Origin: Protostelium mycophagum
Taxonomy: Eukaryota > Evosea > Variosea > Protosteliida > Protosteliaceae
Direction: 5' to 3'
DNA length: 32,973 bases
Assembly (NCBI GenBank): GCA_002081555.1
Contig: MZNV01001411.1
Span: forward strand, 1-32,973
The notes under the pieces were generated by a model that worked only from the letters and a program-made list of their open reading frames with translations, ran no database searches and was not told where the DNA came from. A program made the position numbers and the translations under genes. Positions 1 through 10,338 of the stretch are shown here, piece after piece. Positions within the stretch are counted from its first letter, which is position 1; every line of letters starts with the position of its first letter.

Positions 1-285
1 GGAAAATAATCTTTCAGCACTTGTTGAAGTTGCTATTAAAATAATTATTTATTATTTATTATTTATTTATTACTCAAAATAATTAAATAATTTACCTGGG
101 CATGAGAGTACATCTAACACCTTTTGCGCAAGGTGGTGAAACTGTCTGTGTCCTCTTGCTTGAGCAATCCAGAATGCAATGGGATTGACCATATTCTTTC
201 TATCCACAATTGGAACCATATCAAGCCACTGAGAGATTGGGTCATTGCCTGTCATCTTTGGCACCCTTTGTGGAAGTTCTGTTAT
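1..285 (-). mobile_element. hAT-family transposase gene, C-terminal end (cut by window edge)
   Basis: Two exons on the minus strand read into each other: 285-96, an intron at 95-33, then 32 to the window edge. The translation carries NPIAFWIAQARG (residues before the dimerisation core), then VLSCP, then ATSTSAERLFS across the splice. This is the C-terminal dimerisation motif of hAT transposases (NP..FW...R..L..LA..VLS.PATS..AER.FS). Seen: the motif and an AT-rich GT-AG intron joining in phase. Known: this region dimerises the transposase. Inferred: the element or a domesticated copy continues to the left, so its terminal repeats cannot be seen. No break is seen in the short part visible. The local AT content is much higher than in the host genes that follow. 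Confidence 0.75.
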
Positions 286-368
286 CTTATTTATATTAAA
301 TAATTATTGTAATTAAATATAATTATTAATTACATTAAACATATAAACAATAATAAATTAACTCACTA

Positions 369-816
369 TTATCCTGCTAGGTCAAGTTTGGACACTGTCA
401 AAATCCAAAGTATTTTTTGTTTATGGATGACAGATGGGCATGTCATAATATGACAGTTATATCTCTATAGGGGACTTTGCAGTGTCTAAGTCCCTATCAT
501 ATTTGCCAATTGCGTTTTATATGCGCAGAGAGACGATTTTGACCGCTTTTCTATTGTATAATTGACCATGCCAAGACAATTGCACACATTGCCTCCTTGA
601 AATTTTCAGCTGCTGTTGAGATCAACCCTTTTGGCAGGAACCCCTCTGATGTGATGTGATGTGATGTGACGTGACGTGACACGAAACAAATTTTTGTTTG
701 GGCGAGCTTGCCCACCAACAAAAATATTTTTTGTTTTCATTTTGACGTTTTGACGGCTCGCAAACAAAAAATACTTGGATTTTTTGACAGTGTCCAAACT
801 CGACCTTGCGGGATAA
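369..816. mobile_element. Non-autonomous DNA transposon (MITE) with 54-bp terminal inverted repeats
   Basis: Positions 369-422 and 762-816 are inverted repeats of about 54 bp with a few mismatches and small gaps. Each end starts TTATCCYGC and goes on into GTTTGGACACTGTCAAAA and a run ending TATTTTTTGTTT. Both ends are flanked by TA (367-368 and 817-818), which fits a TA target-site duplication as in the Tc1/mariner (ITm) group. The 340-bp interior has no coding capacity and contains a GTGAT/GTGAC pentamer run. Seen: repeats and the TA flanks. Inferred: class, from the TA duplication only; the terminal sequence is not one I can assign to a named family. Confidence 0.85.
648..680. repeat. Pentamer microsatellite (GTGAT/GTGAC)n
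   Basis: Six to seven tandem copies of GTGAT, changing to GTGAC, inside the MITE interior. Confidence 0.85.
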
Positions 817-834
817 TATAAATAAAATATTTTA

Positions 835-869
835 TTTTTGAGAGTGTCCAAACTCGACAAGCGGGATAA
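835..869. mobile_element. Solo terminal repeat of the same MITE family
   Basis: About 35 bp matching the outer right end of the MITE at 762-816 (AGTGTCCAAACTCGAC then GCGGGATAA), followed by TA at 870-871. Only the outer end is present, so it is the remnant of a second insertion or a deletion or tandem derivative of the first. It ends about 135 bp before the apyrase start codon. Confidence 0.75.
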
Positions 870-1005
870 TATGTCATTTTATTTTGCCGGTTCTTGCCGA
901 TTATTTGCCTTTTTTTTTAATAGACGTCCTTCCCGAAACCGCTCAAAACAGACAGCTGTCCGTTCGAATAAAACGAAGAACAATCTCATGTTGCGATTGT
1001 CCAAC

Positions 1006-3455
1006 ATGAGATACCCTGACATATTGCTACTTTTTGGCCTCTTTGTCCTGGCATCATGTAAAACAGAATACGGTCTCATGATGGTAACCCGTTTTGATGT
1101 TGCATTTTTTGATCTTTCAGGACGCTGGCAGCTCTGGCACTCGAATCTACATCTATCAGTGGGATTCAGAGAATAGACCAAGTCTTTTCGAGTATCCCAG
1201 TGTTGGCACAGCTCCTCTTGGAAGGTACTTTCCTATCCATTTTACATTCATCTGAATTGAACATAGCCCCCAATGGAGTAAAAAGGTCACTCCTGGCATC
1301 TCTTCATTTTCTCAGGACATGGATGGTTTGATTAATTCAATCCGCCCGCTTATTGATTACGCCCTCTCTAAAGTACCAGAAGAAGGAACTCTCTTATACC
1401 TAAAGGCAACAGCTGGTAAGATGCTGATACTTGAATGTTCTCAAGCGAGCAGGAATGAGATTGCTCCCCAAGCCTCAACAAGACTTGATCTTGAAGACTT
1501 TGTCGAATTATTTTTTAACGACCAACTTCACTTTTGAAGAGAAATGGGCCTCTGTTATTAGCGGCCAAGAAGAGGGTACGTCTTCACCAGACCTGATTCT
1601 TTGCTATCGAGCAAAAAGCCGATCAATCGGCTTGATGCACCAAATAATTACAAAAAACACGAGAAATCATTTCACAGTAAAGCTGCATTTGACTGCCTCA
1701 CCGTTTTGCACGTCATTAGCGCGATCTTTCAGCATCATCTAATTGTATCCAGGAGGTTTTGGTTGGGTTGCGGTGAACTATTTGAGCTCTACGCTTGGTG
1801 ATCCATCCGAAATAACATTCGGCGCTCTCGGTAATTTACAGTGTTGAATTATCAATGAAAAATATTGTAGATTTGGGAGGAGCATCTACACAAGTTTCAT
1901 TTGGATATGACGAGGGTAACTATGGTAACGACAGTTTGGTGGTGGGTCTTGATGAATCCCTCCTTGGTGGAATGGTGACAGAGTACAGGTCAACTTCACT
2001 GATGATCTTGAATATTATCTGTACACCAGATCTTATCTCGGATTAGGCGTGGACCAGGTGAATTTAAATTTTAAATTCTTAAAAGCGCGCGAATCGATAT
2101 ATATATTTTTTTAATATTAACCTTCACCAGACCGTAGAAAATATGATTAAATTGTCCATGTCTCACTCCAATCTCACAAAAATAAAATTTCCTTGTTATC
2201 CATTGGGATACATCGGTACCACCACACTCAATGGTGAGCATCATTTTAAATTATTGTCTAGTTACTCAGACTCCCATCACGGTAAAAACCGCGAAATTAA
2301 CGTGTTCCTTACCGACATCTTTGCAATGTTTGTGGTGCTTTTCGAATTCACTCAAACCTGAATTATGCGACCCGAAAAATGCGAATAGTTACGGAAAACC
2401 CGCTGAATCTTCCAGGGAGAAGTTATCAAGTTGTGGGAACATCCGACTTCAGAGGTCACCCTTCCACACATTTTTCTGATCCTTATTTTTGGCAGGTTGT
2501 AGAAAGCTGAATTTACACTTTCTGAGGACCTTCCCGGACAGTCCAATGAAAAACAATAACCTCCCCGTCATCCCAGAGGGGAAAATATTCACTGCTTTTT
2601 CCGCGTTTTACTATACCTACCAATATTTCAACTTGACAGATCATTCCACATTGGTGAGATCACAAATACCATGATGACTGACAAGGCCAGAACGACATTT
2701 ATGATACGGCAGAGGTCTACTGCGCACTCGGTTATGCAGATCAGTTGAAGTACGGCCACAACAACAGCTTCACGCACAAGTTCTGCCTTTACGCGATCCA
2801 CACTTACGGAGTGAGCAAATATCTCACAGTTTTATGTGAAAGAAACTGTGCTACTTTTCTCTGCGGAACACCGATTAACGCGATTGCAGTTGCTTGTAGA
2901 TGGTTACAAATTTGATCCACTCTCCCAAGTTCAAATCAGACCTGTGGCCGAAATTGACGACATCGAGATAGGTTGGGCACCGGGGGCTATGGTCTATGAG
3001 GCGACAAGATACTTTAATCACGAGGGTGAGTTGTCTGAACACATTGTGACATGTGATGATGTCACACAGTGTCCGATGCTGCGCCTACTCTGGGTCATTT
3101 CATGAGAGAGATCAGAAAGAGGAGGTCCTCAAAAATAGCAAAATAATGAAATACGTGCTTACACATTTTTTACTTTCTTTTGAGACATCACTTCATAATT
3201 CCGACTTGGTTCCGATCCGTCTTGTTGGGATGCGGGAAGGTGATTCACGATTGTGTGGTGGGTGCGGTGGATGGGGATGTGCGGGTATTTTTACTGGTCT
3301 TAATTTCCTGCGTGGTGTTACAATGGTTTCAAAATAGAAGCTTCAGACGCACTCTGCTTTGGGTGAAGGTTTTGATGAAGGAGAATGTCCATGATCATTA
3401 TGTCCATTTGCACGGGGGTCCATCGCCTATTTCATCAGTTCCTACAACAGTGTAG
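1006..3455 (+). CDS. Apyrase (GDA1/CD39 nucleoside phosphatase), 14 exons
   Basis: Hydrolyses nucleoside tri/diphosphates, probably at the cell surface or in the secretory lumen. I rebuilt 14 exons (1006-1083, 1121-1224, 1267-1415, 1453-1575, 1753-1830, 1871-1915, 1984-2057, 2131-2233, 2416-2454, 2496-2653, 2691-2810, 2890-3025, 3070-3124, 3185-3455); all phases close, giving about 510 aa. Apyrase conserved regions appear in order: DAGSSGTRIYIYQW, LKATAGMRLLP, GGFGWVAVNYL, DLGGASTQVSF, and FTAFSAFYYTYQY. The start Met opens a hydrophobic signal segment (LLLFGLFVLAS). A second hydrophobic stretch near the C-terminus (VFLLVLISCVVLQW) suggests a membrane anchor, as in CD39/YND1 types. The last two exons are less certain than the rest. 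They overlap the 3' end of the opposite-strand carbonic anhydrase by about 58 nt. Confidence 0.9.
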
Positions 3456-4446
3456 ATACTAACCTTATGCTTGGACTCCTCCTGTACACGGAAAACTTGG
3501 TCGACGTCTTCCGGGCCACTAACGTCGACATTCAAGTCAACAAGAAGGCCATCTTCCAGACCATAACACCACCCGTGAACAGTTACCTTCTCTGCATCAG
3601 AATAACACTCAAAATGTCATAAACTACTTTCTGTCCCTGTGACCAAGCCTTTTGTAAAGTGACACTTCGACTTACGTTCAAAACAGACTGGACGACATCT
3701 GCCGTGGTTTAAATTTCTAAACATTGAATATTTCTTACTTAATTCGACCATCCTCTCTTGCTTCTCTTTTTCGTCTCGGCACTTCTGTAATGCGGGCCTG
3801 TGAGACTCGTACACTTCTTTAATATTGTGAAGCCACCAGTCGATCACGCCAATGGAGGCGTTGGACATAGCCGCAATCACCCCACCACACCCGTAATGCC
3901 CCGCAACAGCTACATGTTCAACCTAAGAGAAGATCATCAGAAACATCCAAGGTGAAATTATTACTTTTAGCACTTCGACTGCATATTGAAGGACAGAATG
4001 TGCATTTAAGTCTGTGTGGGTCACCACGTTCGCAATATTTCTATGTACAAAGACCTGCCCGGGAGCTAAACCCAATATTTGATTTGCGGGGACTCTGATG
4101 TTGTCATTTTCCATCTCTGAGATCCAGAATTTAGATCTGTTGATAAAGAGGAACTAATGAGGAACTAACCGACTATCGCTACATCCAATCCATAAAAGTT
4201 TAGGATGCTGTTGCTGTGCTAATCTGTGAAAGTAATCTGGATCATTCTTCACCTGTTGCTCTTTAGCTCGCACCAATTTATAATAATCAAAACCTTCTCT
4301 CTTGCCCATCTTTGGTTATTTCGGAAGAGCTCATCCACGCTCTGGAAGCTATCACTGAGTGGGGCCTCATTATCAGGCTGTGAAAAGGACGTCTTGCGAA
4401 GACGTGAGAAAACTGGACTCAAATTGAATCTACAAATGTGAATCAT
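3398..4446 (-). CDS. Beta-class carbonic anhydrase, 6 exons
   Basis: Zinc enzyme interconverting CO2 and bicarbonate. Exons on the minus strand: 4446-4294, 4252-4170, 4094-3965, 3922-3739, 3698-3628, 3589-3398; phases agree and give about 270 aa. Zinc ligands are visible: Cys in [14 protein letters not shown] (split by an intron inside the Arg codon) and HxxC in [24 protein letters not shown] follows the first ligand as in the family, and [15 protein letters not shown] is the usual C-terminal strand. The first ~50 residues ([20 protein letters not shown]...) are Arg/Ser-rich with almost no acids near the start and may be a mitochondrial presequence (inference). The exon 5/6 junction uses a CAGAG acceptor and is the least certain. 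The 5' end lies only about 70 bp from the divergent gene at 4519, so the promoter is probably shared. Confidence 0.93.
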
Positions 4447-4518
4447 TTAGATTAGATCTCGATTCTACCCATTCTCTTTCAATTTTGGAGAGTGGGGAGA
4501 ACCAACAATTTCAGCTTC

Positions 4519-5592
4519 ATGCGACATGCTAAGAATAAATACACCCGTGGCTGGTTTGCTGGTCACGTGATGGCTGTAAATTACGCGCGGAGTGGGGTGG
4601 AGAGGTCAGACTGGTCCGCCAACATATTTTTCAGGCGTAAGTGTCCCCCCAAAACCGGGCAACAAAAGCTGAAACATCTCTTAAACACTGTTTGGAACAA
4701 AGGATTTCGATTAACAAGCGTCCCCTCCAGAGATTGAGTTGTTCCTGAAATTGAAAGCCTGTGTCGTTTCATGTGGTGCCCGAAGTACTGAGCGTACTCA
4801 GACGCAAGGCCGTGTTTTCTCTCAAATTTCTTACTCCAAAGGATCAAAATTATTCAGAGCACAGAGCAACAAGGAACATGACCGTGAGAAGCACGATCAG
4901 TCTTGAAGATCTCGTATCCTCCTCAAATACTCCCACTATTGTCTTCCGCTGTGAAGGTTACACCGCTGAAGTATACATTTGTAATCTCACTGCTTTCGAG
5001 CTCTTTGGGAGTCAATGGACGACGGATGAGGCATGTCTATACCCGATCATCCTTCTCATTTCAAAATTCTGACTTCATTTCGGCATCCCAACAACTGAGA
5101 TTACAACTCGAAATGGGTGTGAGAAACGCCTTAAATGAAGAAGAAAATGCAATAGACATCATCTCCGGGAGATACAAGGCAAAGTGGGCATTTTTATTTT
5201 CATGAGATGACATTCGTCATCTCAAGAGCCACAGGTTCAAGAAGAAGACGTTGCGGGAAGAGACTTTTGTATTTGTAAAAGTTAAAAAAACCAAATTAAA
5301 ACATATTGTGGAGGAATTTGCCATTTTGTACTGGGTTATAGAGGTCTGAATTCACAATCGATTTTTATAATTTACATGTACATTTCACCATTTTGGCATC
5401 ATTTATCCCAAATAAAATCATTAAAATAATTCTTAAATGCATTTTTTGGAGCAAAACTTGTTCTTATCAATTAAAAAATTGCAGTTGACCGACGAAGGCC
5501 TGCGGGTACATTTTTCAAATGAAGCAGCACACCAATATATCTCCAAATCAAGACAATCACTCACGGACCCTGTCGATGTGGGAGGTGGTTGA
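4519..5592 (+). CDS. Putative PAS-domain protein, function unknown
   Basis: Multi-exon gene. Exon 1 4519-4636 starts at ATG and ends in a clean C|gtaagt donor; exon 2 begins at 4731. A middle exon near 4830-5035 encodes NTPTIVFRCEGY then YICNLTAFELFG, which has the look of a PAS fold (P-I-V-F-x-x-x-G then N-x-x-x-x-x-L-F-G). A later exon ends EENAIDIISGRYKAK and joins in phase, across introns of 51 nt and about 200 nt, to FKKKTLREETFVF and LTDEGLRVHFSNEAAHQY, with the stop at 5590-5592. The junction between the PAS-like exon and the next one is not resolved. Seen: consistent exons and open frames. Inferred: PAS identity. I do not recognise a DNA-binding or enzymatic domain. Confidence 0.5.
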
Positions 5593-5624
5593 TTGACATT
5601 TTGAGACTTTGAGACAGTTCTGAC

Positions 5625-7049
5625 ATGTACACAGTGGGACACGAACACATCATGTCCAGGAAAATGATGACAGCCATGCGGCAGCACAGTATGGAGGAGG
5701 CACGGGTCGGGGTGCTTGAGGGGTTGTTTGCGGATACTTTTTTTGATTATTACCATCAGGTAATACTTCCGATTTGGGCTCGTAAGTGCGATTTCGTGTG
5801 CTGCATATTAAAATATTTCCCCACGCAAGAAGAATTTATCCGGTCTGGGCTTTGTCGCAAATGTCGATACAGCGTTGTAGATGGACATATGAGCTGAGTG
5901 TACGTCAGGCTATTCCAGGTCTAAAATTAGCCTTTGCGATAAAATCACGGAACGGATCGGTTTCTGATCTGAAGAAGGAGGAGATGAACAGAAGGATCAT
6001 CTCCACGGTCATCAGATCCATCGACACCGGAATCACCGCCACATTGCAAGGTGATGTCTGCATCAACATCTCGGCTGACACATGCAGCTCTTAAACCGAG
6101 AATAAACACCGTGTCTGCAACCCTCAGCCGCTTGGGGAAGAGGTCACGTGACCCGATCGACGCAGAACTCATCGAGAACGCCCGGAACAACTTGTTGGCG
6201 GAAGATTCCCGGGAAAATTCCTCGCGCCTGAATTGTGCGAATCTACGACCAGAGATGACGTGGAATAATTCACAGTGGAACGAGTTTATACGGCTCATAC
6301 TTATTTATTTGAAAAATCATTCAGAGAAAGAGTACAACAGTAACACATATATCACTACCCCCTTCAAGCTCACAGGTGAGGACACATTGGTGTAACAGAA
6401 GGTGTCTTTGTGGGCGATCTTGCTGCACACACACACTCTTCGGGTGTATTTTTGTTGGTTTGAGGCAAAGCTGCACATATATAACTCCATTGTACATTCC
6501 ATCCCGCCCTCTCGTGTGACTAAAAATAGAATTAGAAGGTTTTTATATAATAACAAAAGATATTATTGATCATGATATATTTCCGAGTAGGTTTTAAATT
6601 TTGATACAGAGGAGTTAGTGAGGACAGGGACATTCGCGTACCCCTTCAAAGGCAGCTTCTTACCGTCTAACAACAATGATGGCTATTTCTGGAAATGCTC
6701 AAGCTCCACGCGCAAGGTTGTAAAAGTCAATTTTTTATTCTGAAACTACGAAAAAATTGTTGACCAAAAACCCAAATAAATTTAAAATTATATTTACAAC
6801 GGATAAAAACTGAGCATTTTTAAGGTGCCCGGACTCGCGGACATGAACAAGCGCTACTTCTATCTGCACAATGCCGAGACCAAAATCAAGAGATATGTAT
6901 ATTGGGTTGATGACATGGACGGGTGGCAGTTTGTACAGTACACTTGCTCCGATACGATGGTCAGGTCGACAAACCTCCATGGACCCCCCTCACTAGACTG
7001 GCAATTGCTGATAGACAAAGTGCAGAAGTGGCGGGATGAGATAAAATAA
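5625..7049 (+). CDS. CG-1-like (CAMTA-type) domain protein, putative
   Basis: The start Met at 5625 lies 32 nt after the previous stop. Clear exons: 5625-5759; about 5877-6051 (WTYELSVRQAIPG... to ATLQ); 6089-6374 (ALKPRINTVSATLSRLGKRS... to PFKLT); about 6611-6710; and 6826-7049. The last two read GTFAYPFKGSFLPSNNNDGY, then WKCSSSTRK, then NKRYFYLHNAETKIKRYVYW, then DDMDGWQFVQY. That order and spacing resembles the CG-1 DNA-binding domain (R..G..F.F....DGH.W....G......L.CYY.H.E....RR.YW.......IV.VHY). Unlike CAMTA proteins the domain would be C-terminal, and no IPT, ankyrin or IQ segment is seen. Family assignment is inference; the coding exons themselves are well supported. Confidence 0.5.
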
Positions 7050-7157
7050 TTCTGTTGTGTTTTTGACATCCACACTTGCCGCGGAATACCCCATATTTCT
7101 GTCTGGTTGTAGATCATGTTTTTGTTTTTACGACAAGTGCTTGAGAAGTGCAGCGGT

Positions 7158-9355
7158 ATGGACGTCACCTCAGACAATGATCCAGAGGCGACGAGTCCAA
7201 ATTTATCACCAACTCTTGTGGAAGACGATCAAGATCTTCCTGCAGTGAAAATCGCTCGAGAGACACATAAATGGCTCCCAAAGTTTCATCAACAACCCTC
7301 GAAGGCTTGGTGGAATAGAAGAAATCATTCTCCAGATCCAGAACTTGCGCCTCCAGGTAGTTACATTACTTATTGTTACATTCTTCAATTACGTGACGAA
7401 GTTTCTGCAGGACCTTCTTCGGCCAATCTATTGAATGGTCTGATACGGAGCTACCCACCTCTTCCTGAGAATCATGAGCTTCAACCAATGACAAGAGACA
7501 AAAGAGGTCAATCCGAGAGTTTAAATCGACCAAAAGTCCGTCAATTTTCGTCTTTATCTTTTCACTTAATATTGTCTTACCATATCAGAGAGGAAACATT
7601 GAATTGGCGTCCACCCGAGTTCGCTCAACGGTATGATAAATAATCAGTACTATTTTGTAACATTAAGAAGGAGACGTCTGAAAATGAAGAAGAGGATGAT
7701 CCTAACTCAGACTTCCCATTGTTCCCGGACGAATCCGACGGTGACGATACCATTTTAGACGAATTAGATCAACAGATCAGTCAGGTGACTGCCATTTTAT
7801 TTTCTTTGGACGTCCAAATTCTTAGTGAAGAAATATGAATGGAGATGGCTGAGATACACAGGCGACATCAGGAGAAACTAGAAGGAGGAGACCCCGAAAT
7901 ACATTATTTTATTCGCCAGAAAAGAACGACACTCCCGGCAAGCTGACCTCCAGGTTCTATTTCCATATCTATCAATTGTACAATTTTTTACCATCCATAA
8001 AAACAAAAATAATAAAAAATCTGAAAGTAGAAACAACAAGTGACGTCATCAAGTTCCCCCTTTCTCACCGATTTGAAACCCCTGTCTGGTGCGGACCCAT
8101 TATTTGAGACGAACGACCAGTTCCGTGAACAGCTATTTCCTTCGGAGAAAGAAGCCGAGGAACTGAGGACCCTTCCATTACTCCATGATCATGAGCAGGA
8201 CAGACAAGACATTCAAGATATCATAGATCATATCTTTGAACAGACGGGGCAGAACGCCGTAGACGATAAATGGAACCGGGTCGAGGTGAAATTTCACTGA
8301 AATTTCGAAAGGATTTTCTCATGGTGTTTTTTAACAATGCAGAAAAATGAGTGAAAAAATTTGATGACAGAAAATAAAAGGCGTAAAGAAATTGACATTT
8401 CAACAGCTGCTGATGTCTCTACCTTATGGCAGAAAAACCTTCGCACTTTTACTCACAGTACAACGCGCCCGAACCATGATCATCCCTCCACACAATTTTT
8501 TCGTGAGTTTTAGGGTTTAAATTACTCTCTTTGTTGTAGATGCTCAAAGATACAGAAATTATGCGGGATCGTGGAGATGGCCTTGATGCAGGCAGAAAGC
8601 GCACTAGATTTTAAATCTGGAAGAGTGTTGATGTATATGACTGTCACTTTCTACAGGAAATTAAACGATGGCGACCTCGAGATACAAGAATTCTTGCAAC
8701 ACCGATTAAGACATCTTAATTTGTGGAAAAACATACATTTCTGGGAGAGGTCATTGTGGGGTATGATATCTCAATCTTGCTATTTTATTATTTTTAATTT
8801 GAAGGGATTAACAAGTTGTAGATTCGATAAGTGTCGAGCGTAATAGAGATACATCGATGGAGAGTTTCAAAACATTGAGCCCAGAGCAGAAAGACGAATT
8901 AGTTGATAGGGAGAAGAACATCGCCTTTGCTACTTTGTTATCCTTCAGTAATTATTTCACCAGAAATTCTCCACATTTAATATTCGTCTTTGTGGATTAT
9001 ACCACAGACTCTGATTATTATTTATTGATGGAGATAGCGCACAGTATGCTGAGCTTTTCTGTGGAGAAGCACGTTGTGGAGAATTTCCTGAGGAAGCAAT
9101 GTGCCTTCTATTCGCTTCCTGATATATTTCTTACCGAGCTCATCAGTAATTTGAAAACACAAGTCCACTCTGTACAGGTAATTTTAACTACATCGACTTT
9201 TGCTGTTTGACCTCAAGAATCTTCAAAATTGAAATTTCTGGAAATTTTAGAAATTTCTTCGAAATGATAGAGTGCAGAGAGAACATAGACAATATACTAG
9301 AGGTGTCAATCGCTTGAACCGTATGACAATGAAGAAGACGGTAGAAATCTCATAA
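7158..9355 (+). CDS. KIAA0513/SBF2-domain protein, 11 exons, about 500 aa
   Basis: Exons 7158-7356, 7411-7535, 7589-7630, 7668-7784, 7845-7937, 8031-8285, 8407-8502, 8556-8760, 8822-8947, 9038-9177, 9251-9355; every phase closes and the sum is 1503 nt. The N-terminal half is acidic and low-complexity (SENEEEDDPNSDFPLFPDE). The C-terminal half matches the SBF2 domain of vertebrate KIAA0513 and MADD: GRKTFALLLTVQR, then LDFKSGRVLMYMTVTFYRKL (KIAA0513 has AKNLMTMCFTYYH), LNLWKNIHFWERSLWDSI (IWHTLRFWNAAFFDAV), LSPEQKDELVDREKNIAF and FTHSMLSFSVEKHVVENFL (THNMLAFGLNKKLCNDFL). Known: the molecular function of KIAA0513 is poorly defined; MADD is a Rab GEF. One intron (7938-8030) starts GCAAGC, a GC-AG intron. 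If that junction is wrong there are two genes here, the first ending with TGA at 7941-7943. Confidence 0.82.
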
Positions 9356-9458
9356 CTATTTCATTTCTATGTCATTGTCAACACAGCAAAGAAGTAGACT
9401 CCCATGACCCATAATATAATATATTACGCATGCTCATGGTGTCCAGAATTCCAAAACG

Positions 9459-9915
9459 ATGAAGAATGTCCGAACATACCATGACGACCACTTTGACAAA
9501 GAGTTATCCACATTCAGAGGCAGCCCCCCTAAAGCGGAGATCATCGAAAGTAAACATGACAAATCCGAAACAACGGAGGAAAAATCCGAGGAGAAACTGA
9601 CGGTATCTACACTCATCAATTTCAAAAAAATGAAAATCTCAGCGAAAACAACGAGCCAGTGTTTCGATCACTGCGGCGAGGGCACAAATAATGGCGACGA
9701 TCAAGACACTGTCAGACTTTCCTTCCGTTCTGTCAAAGCCAAAACAACACGAACAACATGAAGAATCAAAACTGCAAGAAGAAACCTCCCCCGACTCAAC
9801 CAAGAGAGAGGAGGAGTGCGAAAATGGCGGGAAAACACATGAGGTGATCTACAATCGTATCGTGCATGTCGATGAGACTGATGACGTCTCAGTGGAAGTT
9901 ATTCAACGTCTTTAA
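9459..9915 (+). CDS. Charged low-complexity protein, unknown
   Basis: Two exons, 9459-9602 and 9643-9915, join in phase over a 40-nt intron to give about 138 aa. The product is rich in Glu, Lys and Ser (for example ESKHDKSETTEEKSEEKL and KREEECENGGK) with a more ordered end (HEVIYNRIVHVDETDDVSVE). No domain recognised. A further exon may follow near 9960-10040 (VSLKDVMDVLDVEEES), in which case the stop at 9915 would lie in an intron; I could not close the phases. The start Met is the first in frame after the preceding gene. Confidence 0.5.
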
Positions 9916-10338
9916 ACATCCAGTATTTGATCAATTCAGAAAGGTAATGAATTGTGGATGGATGAGGCTGATGAGACAGGTGTCATTAAAAGATGTTATG
10001 GATGTGCTCGATGTGGAAGAAGAGAGCAAAGAGTCACAGTGAATGTATTTATACCCACCTACGTATATATACCACCTATATACCCACCTATATACCCACA
10101 ATGTATATTCCCCATCATATCAAGTGCTGATCATGATAAACTTCTCTCTGCTCATGAATCAATTTGGGTTTAGCGAGGTTGAGCTAAAAACGACGCGAAT
10201 TCGTCTCATAAATCGTGTTTTTAGGCAATTTATCTTCGGAAAAACAATCATCCGAAGGCAATCCCGCGAGAATATGAAAATCTTTGATTGTGGTCGAAGT
10301 TCCCGCGGAACTTTCCCAAGTTTCAAACAACGCTCAAG
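9916..10338 (+). other. Spacer and 5' region of the Zn2Cys6 gene
   Basis: Contains a possible extra exon of the previous gene (about 9960-10040) and a short tandem run of CCACCTATATAC-type units at about 10050-10100. No other gene is seen. The last ~200 bp are presumably the promoter and leader of the gene at 10339. Confidence 0.5.

Larger units (their letters stand above)
286..1005. other. Intergenic stretch filled by MITE sequence
   Basis: No host gene is seen between the hAT exon and the apyrase start. The stretch holds about 80 bp of AT-rich sequence, a complete 448-bp MITE, about 20 bp of AT-rich spacer, a solo end of the same MITE family, and about 130 bp directly upstream of the apyrase that must contain its promoter. 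Confidence 0.7.

Noticed and set aside
286-1005. Retroviral, LTR or Polinton-type element
   Set aside because: No reverse transcriptase, integrase, capsid or long terminal direct repeats seen here or elsewhere in the window; all mobile elements found look like DNA transposons.
4581-4847. Minus-strand 88-codon open frame
   Set aside because: It lies opposite well-spliced plus-strand exons, has no splice partners and no recognisable motif.
5433-5756. Minus-strand 107-codon open frame
   Set aside because: The plus strand carries coherent exons here (LTDEGLRVHFSNEAAHQY and the start of the CG-1-like gene); the minus frame is low in order and cysteine/proline-random.
7941-7943. In-frame TGA as the end of a short separate gene
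   Set aside because: Possible, but the GC-AG splice gives an uninterrupted 500-aa model with all phases closing; kept as an alternative in the gene entry.
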